Below are positions 1 through 6,535 of a stretch of DNA of 7,197 bases, piece by piece; the stretch's first letter is position 1, and the number at the start of each line of letters is the position of its first letter. The notes below the pieces were generated by a model. That model had not been told where the DNA came from and searched no databases. It was given only the letters and a program-made list of their open reading frames with translations. The DNA is from Eggerthellaceae bacterium UBA5808. Lineage in GTDB: Bacteria; Actinomycetota; Coriobacteriia; Coriobacteriales; Eggerthellaceae. The position numbers and the translations under genes are program-made. The stretch covers positions 2,781 to 9,977 of the forward strand of contig DIDE01000071.1 of the NCBI GenBank assembly GCA_002417975.1. The letters run 5' to 3'.

Positions 1-1322
1 ACATTTCGACCGAACTTGGCCCAATGCGCAGTACTTGCAATCAGAAGGGGATTATTACCGCGGAGACGTTCGCCCACTTCGTATGCGACGGCAGTATGAG
101 GATCAAGCACATAGCCAAATGAATCATAGACGCGCTTAATTGTCTGGAGACATGTGGCACCGTCGACGGAATCGGCGGCAAACGTTGACCGAAGCGCCTT
201 AAATGTTGCTGGATCAACTCTGAATTGACCTGCATTGTTAAGGTTATCCATCCATGAACTGATAGCGTTGGCATTGCGTCCCGTAAGCTCAAACAATTGT
301 CGTTCGAGATTTGAACTTACGAGGATGTCCATCGATGGGCTGGGGGTCAGGATAAAATCACGATTGGTAATATCGTAGGTTCCTGTGTTAATGAAGTCGG
401 TAAGCACGCGATTTTCGTTGCTTGCGCAAAGAAGTCGTTCGATTGGAGCGCCTATCGAACGGGCATACCATGCAGCAAGAATATTGCCAAAGTTACCTGT
501 TGGTACGCAGACGTCGATTGGATCTCCTGCAGCGATTTTTCCGTCGCGCACCATGACTGCATATGCGGACAGATAATATACGACTTGCGGGAGTAAACGC
601 CCCCAGTTGATCGAGTTAGCGCTCGAGAGCGCTACATGAGCGTTATCCATAAGGGTGCTTGCAAAGGCTTGGTCACCAAACACGCGTTTTGCGCCAGTTT
701 GGCAGTCGTCAAAGTTTCCTTCGACGGACCAAACCATTACGTTTGATCCCTCTTGTGTTGCCATTTGCCGATATTGGATGTCGCTTACGCCGCCATGTGG
801 ATACATGACGCCAATGCGGATACCTTGCTTATCCTTAAACCCTTCGAGAGCAGCTTTACCCGTGTCACCTGATGTTGCAACAAGGATAAGAAAATCGTGT
901 GAGATAGCACCCTGCTGGCGCAATTGTTGAGCGCTTGCTTCAAAAAAGAGCGGGAGGCATTGCAATGCCATATCTTTAAAGGCGCTTGTTGGACCGTGCC
1001 AAAGTTCGAGCATATGCGTATTATCATCAAGCGTGGTAATCGGGCAGATATCGCTTGTATCAAAATTATCGCCATATGCTTGTTTCATAAGTGCATCAAT
1101 AGTCTGATCAGGTAAGTCGATGCCAAATAGTCGATAGACCGTGGCAGCACGTTGCGCGTATGACATCTGTGCAAGAGCTACAATCTGATCGAGCGTCATA
1201 TGAGGAATCGTTTGAGGGACATAGAGCCCTCCGCCTTCTGCCAGACCGTTGATGACTGCACGAGTAAAGGGGATAGGATCTCCGCTGCGTCCGCGTGTGT
1301 CGGTGTAAAGATTTGTCGTCAT
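1..1322 (-). CDS. thrC: Threonine synthase (partial, C-terminus beyond left edge)
   Basis: PLP-dependent enzyme that converts O-phospho-L-homoserine to L-threonine and phosphate, the last step of threonine synthesis; cytosolic. The minus-strand frame is open from ATG at 1322 to the window edge: 440 complete codons, no stop or frameshift. The N-terminus (YTDTRGRSG, then GLAEGGGLYVP at 26-36) is typical of the long threonine synthase class. The PLP lysine is K116 in LWHGPTSAFKDMALQ (107-121). SGDTG (151-155) and PTGNFGN (274-280) are the usual cofactor-binding segments. Members of this class run to about 480-500 residues from memory, so roughly 40-60 residues should be missing. The start is supported by AAAGGA eight bases upstream. 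It is divergent from the suf operon and has no evident functional link to it. Family assignment is secure; only the C-terminus is unseen. Confidence 0.96.
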   Translation of the reverse strand, partial: MTTNLYTDTRGRSGDPIPFTRAVINGLAEGGGLYVPQTIPHMTLDQIVALAQMSYAQRAATVYRLFGIDLPDQTIDALMKQAYGDNFDTSDICPITTLDDNTHMLELWHGPTSAFKDMALQCLPLFFEASAQQLRQQGAISHDFLILVATSGDTGKAALEGFKDKQGIRIGVMYPHGGVSDIQYRQMATQEGSNVMVWSVEGNFDDCQTGAKRVFGDQAFASTLMDNAHVALSSANSINWGRLLPQVVYYLSAYAVMVRDGKIAAGDPIDVCVPTGNFGNILAAWYARSIGAPIERLLCASNENRVLTDFINTGTYDITNRDFILTPSPSMDILVSSNLERQLFELTGRNANAISSWMDNLNNAGQFRVDPATFKALRSTFAADSVDGATCLQTIKRVYDSFGYVLDPHTAVAYEVGERLRGNNPLLIASTAHWAKFGRN

Positions 1323-1330
1323 GGGGCAGG

Positions 1331-1336
1331 TCCTTT
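1331..1336 (-). promoter_or_regulatory. Ribosome binding site of thrC
   Basis: On the minus strand AAAGGA lies 8 bases before the ATG at 1322. It fixes this start over the internal ATG at codon 42. Confidence 0.75.
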
Positions 1337-1362
1337 ATCTGAAGGTCACTCTTATAAATTCA

Positions 1363-1368
1363 AGTATA
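1363..1368 (-). promoter_or_regulatory. Candidate -10 element for thrC
   Basis: The minus strand reads TATACT here, five of six matches to the sigma-70/sigma-A -10 consensus. It would start transcription near 1356 and give a leader of about 34 bases. No good -35 box sits 16-18 bases upstream (GGCAAA at 17), and there is no extended -10 TG. It is a weak candidate chosen mainly by position. Confidence 0.35.
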
Positions 1369-1516
1369 CTATGGGTTCATTTCATTTTGCCTACTCCGAT
1401 GTTTCCTTCATGTAATTCGCAATACGACAAACGCAGGGAAACACGCATATTCTCAATAGGCGAGCGCGTATGTGCTGTAGCGTATGTATGCATGCACAAT
1501 AGGGCATGTATACATC

Positions 1517-1576
1517 TATCTGCTGCACATCCGTAACAGAGTATGCAATACGTATATGCTGCACATCCATAACAGA
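1517..1576. repeat. Pair of 24-bp imperfect direct repeats
   Basis: Copies at 1517-1540 and 1553-1576 share TGCTGCACATCC and TAACAGA and differ at two positions (C/A and G/A). They start 36 bases apart. They lie 94-150 bases upstream of the predicted sufC -10 element. Both copies contain TGCAC. They could be binding sites for one regulator or a chance local duplication; the sequence alone does not decide. Confidence 0.7.
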
Positions 1577-1605
1577 TCAGGTCTACGTGCAACGTATTTA
1601 ATATG

Positions 1606-1627
1606 ATGCACGCATTGCGCAGTGCAT
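1606..1627. promoter_or_regulatory. Inverted repeat upstream of the sufC promoter
   Basis: ATGCAC (1606-1611) and GTGCAT (1622-1627) form a perfect 6-bp dyad with a 10-base spacer that itself contains TGCGCA. It ends about 45 bases before the predicted -10 element, a position that would suit an activator or upstream operator. Its role is inferred from position only. Confidence 0.4.
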
Positions 1628-1669
1628 AGTTCCGGAGAAGTTGATCCTATCGCACAATCCCTATAAATT

Positions 1670-1678
1670 TGCTATGAT
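1670..1678 (+). promoter_or_regulatory. Extended -10 promoter of the suf operon
   Basis: TGCTATGAT contains the extended -10 TG followed by TATGAT, five of six to consensus. The -35 position at 17-bp spacing (1650-1655) is poor, which is common for extended -10 promoters. The predicted start is near 1685, giving a leader of about 95 bases. An alternative is TTGATC (1641-1646) with TATAAA (1662-1667), but its 15-bp spacing is short. Confidence 0.6.
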
Positions 1679-1694
1679 ATACAGCGAAACGTAC

Positions 1695-1722
1695 CGGGAA
1701 ACATGCCTGAGCATGTATCCCG
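1695..1722 (+). promoter_or_regulatory. Strong dyad/hairpin in the suf leader, possible operator
   Basis: Two 12-base arms with one A-A mismatch flank the 4-base loop CTGA. The inner part is the perfect dyad ACATGC-CTGA-GCATGT (1701-1716), extended outward by CGGGA and TCCCG. It begins about 17 bases after the predicted -10, a usual place for a repressor operator. As RNA it would be a stable hairpin near the 5' end of the suf transcript. No U-run follows, so it is not a classic terminator. Part of one arm (GCATGTAT, 1711-1718) recurs at 1504-1511. Confidence 0.6.
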
Positions 1723-1727
1723 ATGTA

Positions 1728-1749
1728 TCGAGGTTGGGATTCGCCTCGA
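1728..1749 (+). promoter_or_regulatory. Second small hairpin in the suf leader
   Basis: TCGAGG (1728-1733) pairs with CCTCGA (1744-1749) around a 10-base loop. It lies directly after the larger dyad and 17 bases before the sufC ribosome binding site. With the 1695-1722 hairpin it makes a two-stem leader. Function is unknown. Confidence 0.4.
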
Positions 1750-1766
1750 CGCATACAAGTAAAGAT

Positions 1767-1771
1767 AGGAG
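1767..1771 (+). promoter_or_regulatory. Ribosome binding site of sufC
   Basis: AGGAG lies 9 bases before ATG 1781 and decides the sufC start. Confidence 0.8.
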
Positions 1772-1780
1772 ATCCCTCCA

Positions 1781-2560
1781 ATGACAAAGGCAAACGAATC
1801 AGATGAGTTGCTGTCGGTTTCCCATGTGAGTGCATCGGCTGGTGACAAGATGATTTTGCACGATGTTACTTGTTCGGTGGGGCAAGGGCAGATCCACGTA
1901 CTTATGGGACCGAATGGTGCGGGTAAATCCACACTCGGTCATGTCGTCATGGGTAGCTCTGCGTATACCGTCAATAAAGGAACCATTGTGTTTGCGGACA
2001 AGGATATTACTTCGGCGGGTGTCGATGCTCGTTCGCGTGCGGGACTATTTATGAGTTTTCAATCGCCGATCGAAGTGCCAGGCGTTCCGCTTAACAGCTT
2101 TTTAAAGGCAATTGTTGCGCAGCATGACAATCTCGATCTTAAAGGAAAGCGCTACAAAAAGCGTATTGCCGAAATAATGCAGCAGCTTGATATGGACCCG
2201 TCGTATCTTAACCGTGAACTCAATGTTGGTTTTTCGGGCGGTGAAAAGAAAAAGATTGAGATGCTGCAATTGCTGTTGCTTCAACCTAAGCTTGCCATTC
2301 TTGACGAGACGGATTCGGGTCTCGATGTTGACGCTCTTGACGTTGTATCGCGCGCGATTGCTGCATATCGTTCTTCATGCGATGGTGCGTTGCTCATCAT
2401 TACGCATAACACGCGTATTCTACGTGATCTTTCGATCGACCGAACGCATGTCATGGTCAATGGACATCTCGTTGCTGAAGGCAGTGGATTACTTGTTAAT
2501 GAGATCAACCATGATGGATATGGACGCTTTATTGCGGAGGCGGAGGCTGATCAGCAATGA
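1781..2560 (+). CDS. sufC: SufC, ABC-type ATPase of the SufBCD Fe-S scaffold
   Basis: Cytosolic ABC ATPase of 259 residues, the normal length for SufC. It binds SufB and SufD, and its ATP hydrolysis drives the conformational change needed to build an Fe-S cluster; it is not a transporter subunit. Walker A is GPNGAGKST (43-51, lysine 49). FMSFQSP is the Q-loop region. The signature is FSGGEKKK (from F151), and Walker B with the D-loop is LAILDETDSGLDVDAL (171-186, catalytic E176). The H-loop histidine is H209 in IITH. FSGGEKKK and ETDSGLD are characteristic of SufC among ABC ATPases. It is the first gene of the operon, and its last bases overlap the sufB start as ATGA, so the two are probably translationally coupled. 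Confidence 0.97.
   Translation: MTKANESDELLSVSHVSASAGDKMILHDVTCSVGQGQIHVLMGPNGAGKSTLGHVVMGSSAYTVNKGTIVFADKDITSAGVDARSRAGLFMSFQSPIEVPGVPLNSFLKAIVAQHDNLDLKGKRYKKRIAEIMQQLDMDPSYLNRELNVGFSGGEKKKIEMLQLLLLQPKLAILDETDSGLDVDALDVVSRAIAAYRSSCDGALLIITHNTRILRDLSIDRTHVMVNGHLVAEGSGLLVNEINHDGYGRFIAEAEADQQ
2542..2546 (+). promoter_or_regulatory. Ribosome binding site of sufB
   Basis: GGAGG inside the end of sufC, 10 bases before ATG 2557; it supports the ATGA-overlap start. Confidence 0.75.
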
Positions 2561-3969
2561 GCGAACAACAAAAAGCACAGATCGACGACGTCGATCGGAG
2601 TATGTATGATTTTAAAAAGAGCGAACGTGGATACGAACGCGTCTCCGAAGGGCTAACTCCTGACATTGTCGAAGAGATATCGGCGAAAAAGAATGAACCT
2701 ACGTGGATGCGAGATTTTCGCCTGAAATCGCTTGAGATATACAACAATATGTCGGTACCTGATTGGGGTCCATCAATTGATGGCCTCGATATGGATCATA
2801 TTGTGACGTATGTTAAGCCTAATACCGATCAAAAAAGTGATTGGGAACATGTTCCTGATGATATTAAAGATACGTTTGAGCGGTTGGGCATTCCTCAAGC
2901 AGAACGATCATATCTTGCAGGTGTAGGTGCTCAATACGATTCGGAGTTGGTCTATCACAATGTGCAAGATTCGGTTGCCGGAGAAGGAGTTGTGTACTCA
3001 GGTATCGAAGAAGCACTTCATGGCGAATATGCTGATCTTATTCGCTCGCATTTTATGCATCTTGTTCCGCCGACAGATCATAAGTTTGCTGCACTGCATG
3101 GTGCGGTATGGAGTGGCGGATCGTTTGTCTATGTGCCAGCGGGCGTGACGCTTGATTTTCCTCTCCAGAGTTATTTCCGTCTCAATGCTAAAGGCGCTGG
3201 GCAATTTGAACACACGCTAATCATCGTTGAGGATGATGCTGATTTGCATTTCATCGAAGGATGTTCGGCTCCTAAATATAACGTCGCCAACCTTCATGCG
3301 GGATGCGTTGAACTTTATGTTGGCAAGCGTGCACATTTGCGCTATTCGACGATCGAAAATTGGTCGAAGAATATGTACAACCTCAATACAAAACGAGCCA
3401 TGGTTGACGAAGGCGGATCAATTGAATGGGTATCGGGATCATTCGGAAGTCATGTGAGCTATCTGTATCCGATGAGCATACTCAAAGGACGTAAGAGCAG
3501 TTGTGACTTTACGGGCATTACCTTTGCCGGCAAAGGCCAGGACTTAGATACGGGATGCAAGGTTGTGCTGGCGGCTCCTGAAACATCGACATCGGTTCAG
3601 ACAAAATCTCTGTCTAAAGATGGAGGCGTATCAACATTCCGCAGCGGTGTGACGGTGACGAAAGCGGCGGAACATGCCAACGTATCCGTATCGTGCCAGT
3701 CACTTATGCTTGATGACATTAGTCGGTCTGACACGATTCCGGCAATGGATGTTCGCGCGGAACACGTTAACGTTGGCCATGAGGCAAGCATTGGGCGTAT
3801 CGGCGACGATATGATGTATTACCTGATGAGCCGTGGCATATCGGAATCGGAAGCCTCGACGATGATCGTCAATGGCTTCGCAAATCCTGTGAGTAAAGAA
3901 TTACCGCTCGAATACGCGGTTGAAATGAATAACCTTATCAAACTCGAAATGGAAGGGGCGATCGGGTAA
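2557..3969 (+). CDS. sufB: SufB, Fe-S cluster scaffold subunit
   Basis: Scaffold protein of the SufBCD complex, 470 residues, typical for the family. SufB receives persulfide sulfur and, with SufD, forms the nascent cluster site. Recognisable family blocks are VGAQYDSE (123-130), LHGAVWSGGSFVYVP, FIEGCSAPKY, STIENWSKNMYNLNTKRA and SKDGGVSTFRSG. The C-terminal block IVNGFANPVSKELPLEYAVEMN is also typical. By motif alignment, C380 (in SCQSLMLDD) matches E. coli Cys405, the sulfur acceptor and cluster-site residue. E409 (in GHEASIGRIG) matches E. coli Glu434. Both are retained, so it is likely active. The start ATG overlaps the sufC stop, and the TAA stop shares one base with the sufD ATG. Confusion with SufD is excluded by the C-terminal GRIGDD...MSRGIS block and the NWS segment. 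Confidence 0.97.
   Translation: MSEQQKAQIDDVDRSMYDFKKSERGYERVSEGLTPDIVEEISAKKNEPTWMRDFRLKSLEIYNNMSVPDWGPSIDGLDMDHIVTYVKPNTDQKSDWEHVPDDIKDTFERLGIPQAERSYLAGVGAQYDSELVYHNVQDSVAGEGVVYSGIEEALHGEYADLIRSHFMHLVPPTDHKFAALHGAVWSGGSFVYVPAGVTLDFPLQSYFRLNAKGAGQFEHTLIIVEDDADLHFIEGCSAPKYNVANLHAGCVELYVGKRAHLRYSTIENWSKNMYNLNTKRAMVDEGGSIEWVSGSFGSHVSYLYPMSILKGRKSSCDFTGITFAGKGQDLDTGCKVVLAAPETSTSVQTKSLSKDGGVSTFRSGVTVTKAAEHANVSVSCQSLMLDDISRSDTIPAMDVRAEHVNVGHEASIGRIGDDMMYYLMSRGISESEASTMIVNGFANPVSKELPLEYAVEMNNLIKLEMEGAIG
3953..3958 (+). promoter_or_regulatory. Ribosome binding site of sufD
   Basis: AAGGGG in the end of sufB, 10 bases before ATG 3969. It favours this start, and thus the N-terminal extension of SufD, over the internal ATGs at 4023 and 4116. 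Confidence 0.6.
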
Positions 3970-5180
3970 TGAAGACGAATGCAGATACATCGCTGATCAA
4001 TCAAGCGTCCCCTCGTCCTGCAATGAATAATCAAATATCTTCCCAGGATTCGGCTATACCCGTGCCTACGCTTGCTATTAACCGTCCTCCAGCAATCACA
4101 TGGCATCATCTTGCAATGAACGAAGCGTGCGTTTCTGCTCCTGCTTTGGGCTCTGCTAAAGATGCTGTTACCTATAAAAGTGACATCACCTATGCAACAG
4201 GCGACCGTGCTCTTGCGGCATTCAAAGAAGCCTGTAAGAGCTATGCGTCATCGACGATCGAAACGGGTGTTGGCCCTGATGCTGATCAGTGGCTTGCTGA
4301 TCAAGCGACTGAATATGTTTCGCTTGATGTCCCCGCCGATGGCCATGATCATCAGTTGGATATCGACATCGTTCCGCGTTTAGATGGGCGCGCAATTGCA
4401 GCGACCGACATCGTGGTTGAACCGGATGCTCATCTTACGGTAACGATCCGTATTGATTCGCCTGAAGGTGGTGCAGGTCTAACAGGAAGTCGGTTGCGCA
4501 TTGTTGCACTCGATCGTTCTGTTGTCGAAATACAACAGTTACAAACACTTGACCAGGGATGGCGCCATATTGATGCGCTCGGCATTGTTGAGGCTGACAA
4601 TGCACGCGTACATGTTGACCAGCTTGTTCTTGGGTCAAGCGAAGTAACGATGGGCCTTTCGTCTGATGTACGTGGGTACGCTGCACGGTGCGACGTCGAC
4701 ACACGTTATTTGGGGCAGAATGCAACGAAGATTGATTTTAATTACGTTCTGCATCAGCGTGGAAAACAGACACAGTGCACGTTAATTGCGAATGGTATTT
4801 TAACGGGTCATGCTTCGAAATTACTGCGCGGTACGATCGACCTTGTTCATGGCTGTAAGGGGTCAGTCGGTCGAGAGACCGAGACGGTGCTCCTTACCAG
4901 CGAACATGCGGTAAACAAAACGATCCCTGTCATTCTCTGTGATGAAGAAGACGTTCAAGGGGATCATGGGGCAACGATCGGTCATATTAATCCTGCTCAG
5001 ATGGAATATATGCAGACGCGCGGGCTATCAATCGATCGGATCGAGCATCTTTTTGTACGTTCTACACTTGATTACGCGCGTGCCCATGTAGCATCAGATG
5101 CCGCTCGTACGTCAATCGATGCGCTTGCCAAGCGCACGATCGGAGAATCTCTGGATGACGATGAGGAGGTCATTCGATGA
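3969..5180 (+). CDS. sufD: SufD, partner of SufB in the Fe-S scaffold
   Basis: SufB paralogue of 403 residues that pairs with SufB in the SufB-SufC2-SufD complex. It helps form the cluster site and supports iron entry. Sequence similarity to SufB is low, as usual for SufD. Identity rests on the C-terminal block DVQGDHGATIGHINPAQMEY...TRGLS. There H333 matches the conserved His360 of E. coli SufD. The middle shows the beta-helix type repeats of the family (about 120-330). The family-like N-terminus starts only at INRPPAITW (37-45). Residues 1-36 are a polar, Pro/Ser/Asn/Gln-rich extension. The start overlaps the sufB stop (TAATG). A charged tail, LDDDEEVIR, ends the protein, and its coding bases contain the sufS ribosome binding site. 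Context and the DHGAT block make the call firm. Confidence 0.93.
   Translation: MKTNADTSLINQASPRPAMNNQISSQDSAIPVPTLAINRPPAITWHHLAMNEACVSAPALGSAKDAVTYKSDITYATGDRALAAFKEACKSYASSTIETGVGPDADQWLADQATEYVSLDVPADGHDHQLDIDIVPRLDGRAIAATDIVVEPDAHLTVTIRIDSPEGGAGLTGSRLRIVALDRSVVEIQQLQTLDQGWRHIDALGIVEADNARVHVDQLVLGSSEVTMGLSSDVRGYAARCDVDTRYLGQNATKIDFNYVLHQRGKQTQCTLIANGILTGHASKLLRGTIDLVHGCKGSVGRETETVLLTSEHAVNKTIPVILCDEEDVQGDHGATIGHINPAQMEYMQTRGLSIDRIEHLFVRSTLDYARAHVASDAARTSIDALAKRTIGESLDDDEEVIR
5163..5170 (+). promoter_or_regulatory. Strong ribosome binding site of sufS
   Basis: GAGGAGGT, a near-perfect anti-16S match, 6 bases before ATG 5177. It is the best Shine-Dalgarno sequence in the window. It fixes the long SufS start rather than the internal ATG at codon 29. 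Confidence 0.85.
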
Positions 5181-6535
5181 ATACTACAGCAACATGCGGT
5201 GTTGTTCCAGCATCTGTAGAGCGACGCCCGATTGAACATACTTATGTAACAGCGTCCAATATGCGCGACGATCATCAACAACACAATACTGATTTAGTAA
5301 ACACAGCAACTGATATTACAACGAATCCGTTTAAGGCCGATTTTCCCTTGCTTACTCATGAACATGATCTTGTGTTTTTGGATAGTGCGGCAACGGCGCA
5401 GCGGCCGCAATCGGTTCTTGATGCACAGCAAAATTTTTATGAGCGACTTAACAGTAATCCGTTGCGTGGATTGTATCGTCTTTCCGTTGAGGCAACGCAG
5501 GCTATCGCCGATGTCCGTCAGACTACGGCATCGTTCATTGGCGCTCCGTCTGCCGATGAAATTGTGTTTACGCGTAATGCGACTGAATCGCTGAATCTTC
5601 TTGCTCGTTCGCTTGGCAACACGGTTGTACATGCAGGCGATGAGGTATGCATTACGATTATGGAGCATCATTCGAACCTTATTCCTTGGCAGCAATTGTG
5701 TGCCGCGACGGGTGCTCATTTGGTGTATATGCGCCCCGATGACCAGGGGGTACTAACTGATGCAACCATCGAACAGTCGATCGGTCCAAAAACGCGTATT
5801 GTCTCCGTTGCGCACGTTTCAAATGTGCTTGGAGTGGAGAATCCTATTACTAAGATTGCACGACGTGCACACGAAGTTGGCGCGCTTTGTATCGTAGACG
5901 GTGCTCAGTCGGCACCGCATCTACCGATTGATGTTGCAAAACTTGGTTGTGATGCATTCGCGTTTTCGGCCCATAAACTATTTGGCCCTATGGGCATTGG
6001 CGTGATGTGGGCTCGTCGTGATCTGCTTGAAGCTATGCCGCCGATGCTTACAGGTGGAGAAATGATCGATTGGGTAACCGAAACTGATGCGGGGTGGGCT
6101 CCTATTCCGCAAAAATTCGAAGCAGGTACGCAGGATGCGGCGGGCATTGCAGGTCTTGGTGCAGCGATTGATTACATTGAGTCAATTGGTCATGCAACGT
6201 TACAAAAGCGTGAGCAAACGCTTGCTGCATCGTGTGTGCACGCTCTGCAATCGCTTCCATACATTAATGTCATCGGACCTGATGATCCTCATCGTCATGT
6301 AGGAGTTGTCTCGTTTAATGTTGACGGTATTCATCCTCATGATGTTGCAAGCATTCTCGACGCGCAGAATATTGCAATACGAGCAGGTCATCATTGTGCA
6401 CAGCCGTTGCTTCACTGGATGGGAATCGATAGTTGCTGTCGAGCGTCTGTTGCTTTGTATAACGATCAGGGAGATATCGATCGTCTAGTTGATGGACTGC
6501 AGAAAGTGTGGGCGATCTTTCATGGGACTAACTGA
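5177..6535 (+). CDS. sufS: SufS, cysteine desulfurase (group II)
   Basis: PLP enzyme that removes sulfur from L-cysteine, leaving a persulfide on its catalytic cysteine and releasing alanine; the sulfur goes to SufU. It has 452 residues against about 406 usual. The excess is an N-terminal extension: the conserved domain starts near residue 50 (NPFKADFPLL). LDSAATAQ is at 68-75. The PLP lysine is K267 in AFSAHKLFGPMGIGVMW. The catalytic cysteine is C407 in RAGHHCAQPL, the short loop of group II enzymes. H388 in HPHD lies 19 residues before C407, matching B. subtilis His342, which swaps onto the SufU zinc during transfer. The usual HRG-H segment reads PLRGLY (95-100). It overlaps sufD by ATGA and sufU by 14 bases. 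Function is firm; the role of the extension is unknown. Confidence 0.96.
   Translation: MNTTATCGVVPASVERRPIEHTYVTASNMRDDHQQHNTDLVNTATDITTNPFKADFPLLTHEHDLVFLDSAATAQRPQSVLDAQQNFYERLNSNPLRGLYRLSVEATQAIADVRQTTASFIGAPSADEIVFTRNATESLNLLARSLGNTVVHAGDEVCITIMEHHSNLIPWQQLCAATGAHLVYMRPDDQGVLTDATIEQSIGPKTRIVSVAHVSNVLGVENPITKIARRAHEVGALCIVDGAQSAPHLPIDVAKLGCDAFAFSAHKLFGPMGIGVMWARRDLLEAMPPMLTGGEMIDWVTETDAGWAPIPQKFEAGTQDAAGIAGLGAAIDYIESIGHATLQKREQTLAASCVHALQSLPYINVIGPDDPHRHVGVVSFNVDGIHPHDVASILDAQNIAIRAGHHCAQPLLHWMGIDSCCRASVALYNDQGDIDRLVDGLQKVWAIFHGTN

Larger units (their letters stand above)
1323..1780. other. Divergent thrC/sufC intergenic control region
   Basis: About 458 bases with no convincing gene. 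It should hold both divergent promoters and is rich in short dyads and repeats. These include a perfect palindrome ATGTATACAT (1506-1515), two GCGTATGT copies 14 bases apart (1466-1473, 1480-1487), and an imperfect direct repeat (1517-1540, 1553-1576). There are also dyads at 1606-1627 and 1695-1722 and a small hairpin at 1728-1749. The word TGCAC or its complement occurs six times between 1493 and 1626. A second TATGAT (1602-1607) could be another -10 but lacks a good -35 and the extended TG. I saw no T-box, riboswitch or tRNA-like fold. Confidence 0.7.

Noticed and set aside
1..1322. Frameshift or pseudogene in thrC
   Set aside because: Codon-by-codon reading shows one uninterrupted frame with all key motifs. 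The missing end is due only to the window edge.
1200..1536. Plus-strand short frames over the thrC start and the control region
   Set aside because: They lie antisense to the clearly coding thrC start or in repeat-rich promoter DNA, with no recognisable product.
1377..1592. A 71-residue minus-strand reading frame in the control region with a repeated CYGCAA peptide
   Set aside because: The repeated peptide simply reflects the direct repeat with a 36-base (12-codon) period. There is no convincing ribosome binding site, the composition is Cys/His/Tyr-rich and unlike the neighbours, and it overlaps the promoter elements.
1323..1780. Known SufR (CAAC-N6-GTTG) or Fur-type box near the suf promoter
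   Set aside because: I looked for these patterns and found no convincing match. The dyads present have different sequences.
2187..2609. A 140-residue plus-strand frame overlapping sufC and sufB
   Set aside because: It is in another frame of well-conserved sufC. The protein is Arg/Leu-rich with no family features.
5294..5719. A 141-residue minus-strand frame opposite sufS
   Set aside because: It is antisense to a conserved enzyme domain and has basic, low-quality composition with no motif. It is a by-product of codon use.
6489..6521. Earlier sufU start (TTG 6489 or ATG 6492) giving MMDCRKCGRSF
   Set aside because: The CxxC-like look is tempting, but SufU homologues align from MGLTDVY onward. 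The upstream bases are the conserved sufS C-terminus, and no well-spaced ribosome binding site precedes it.
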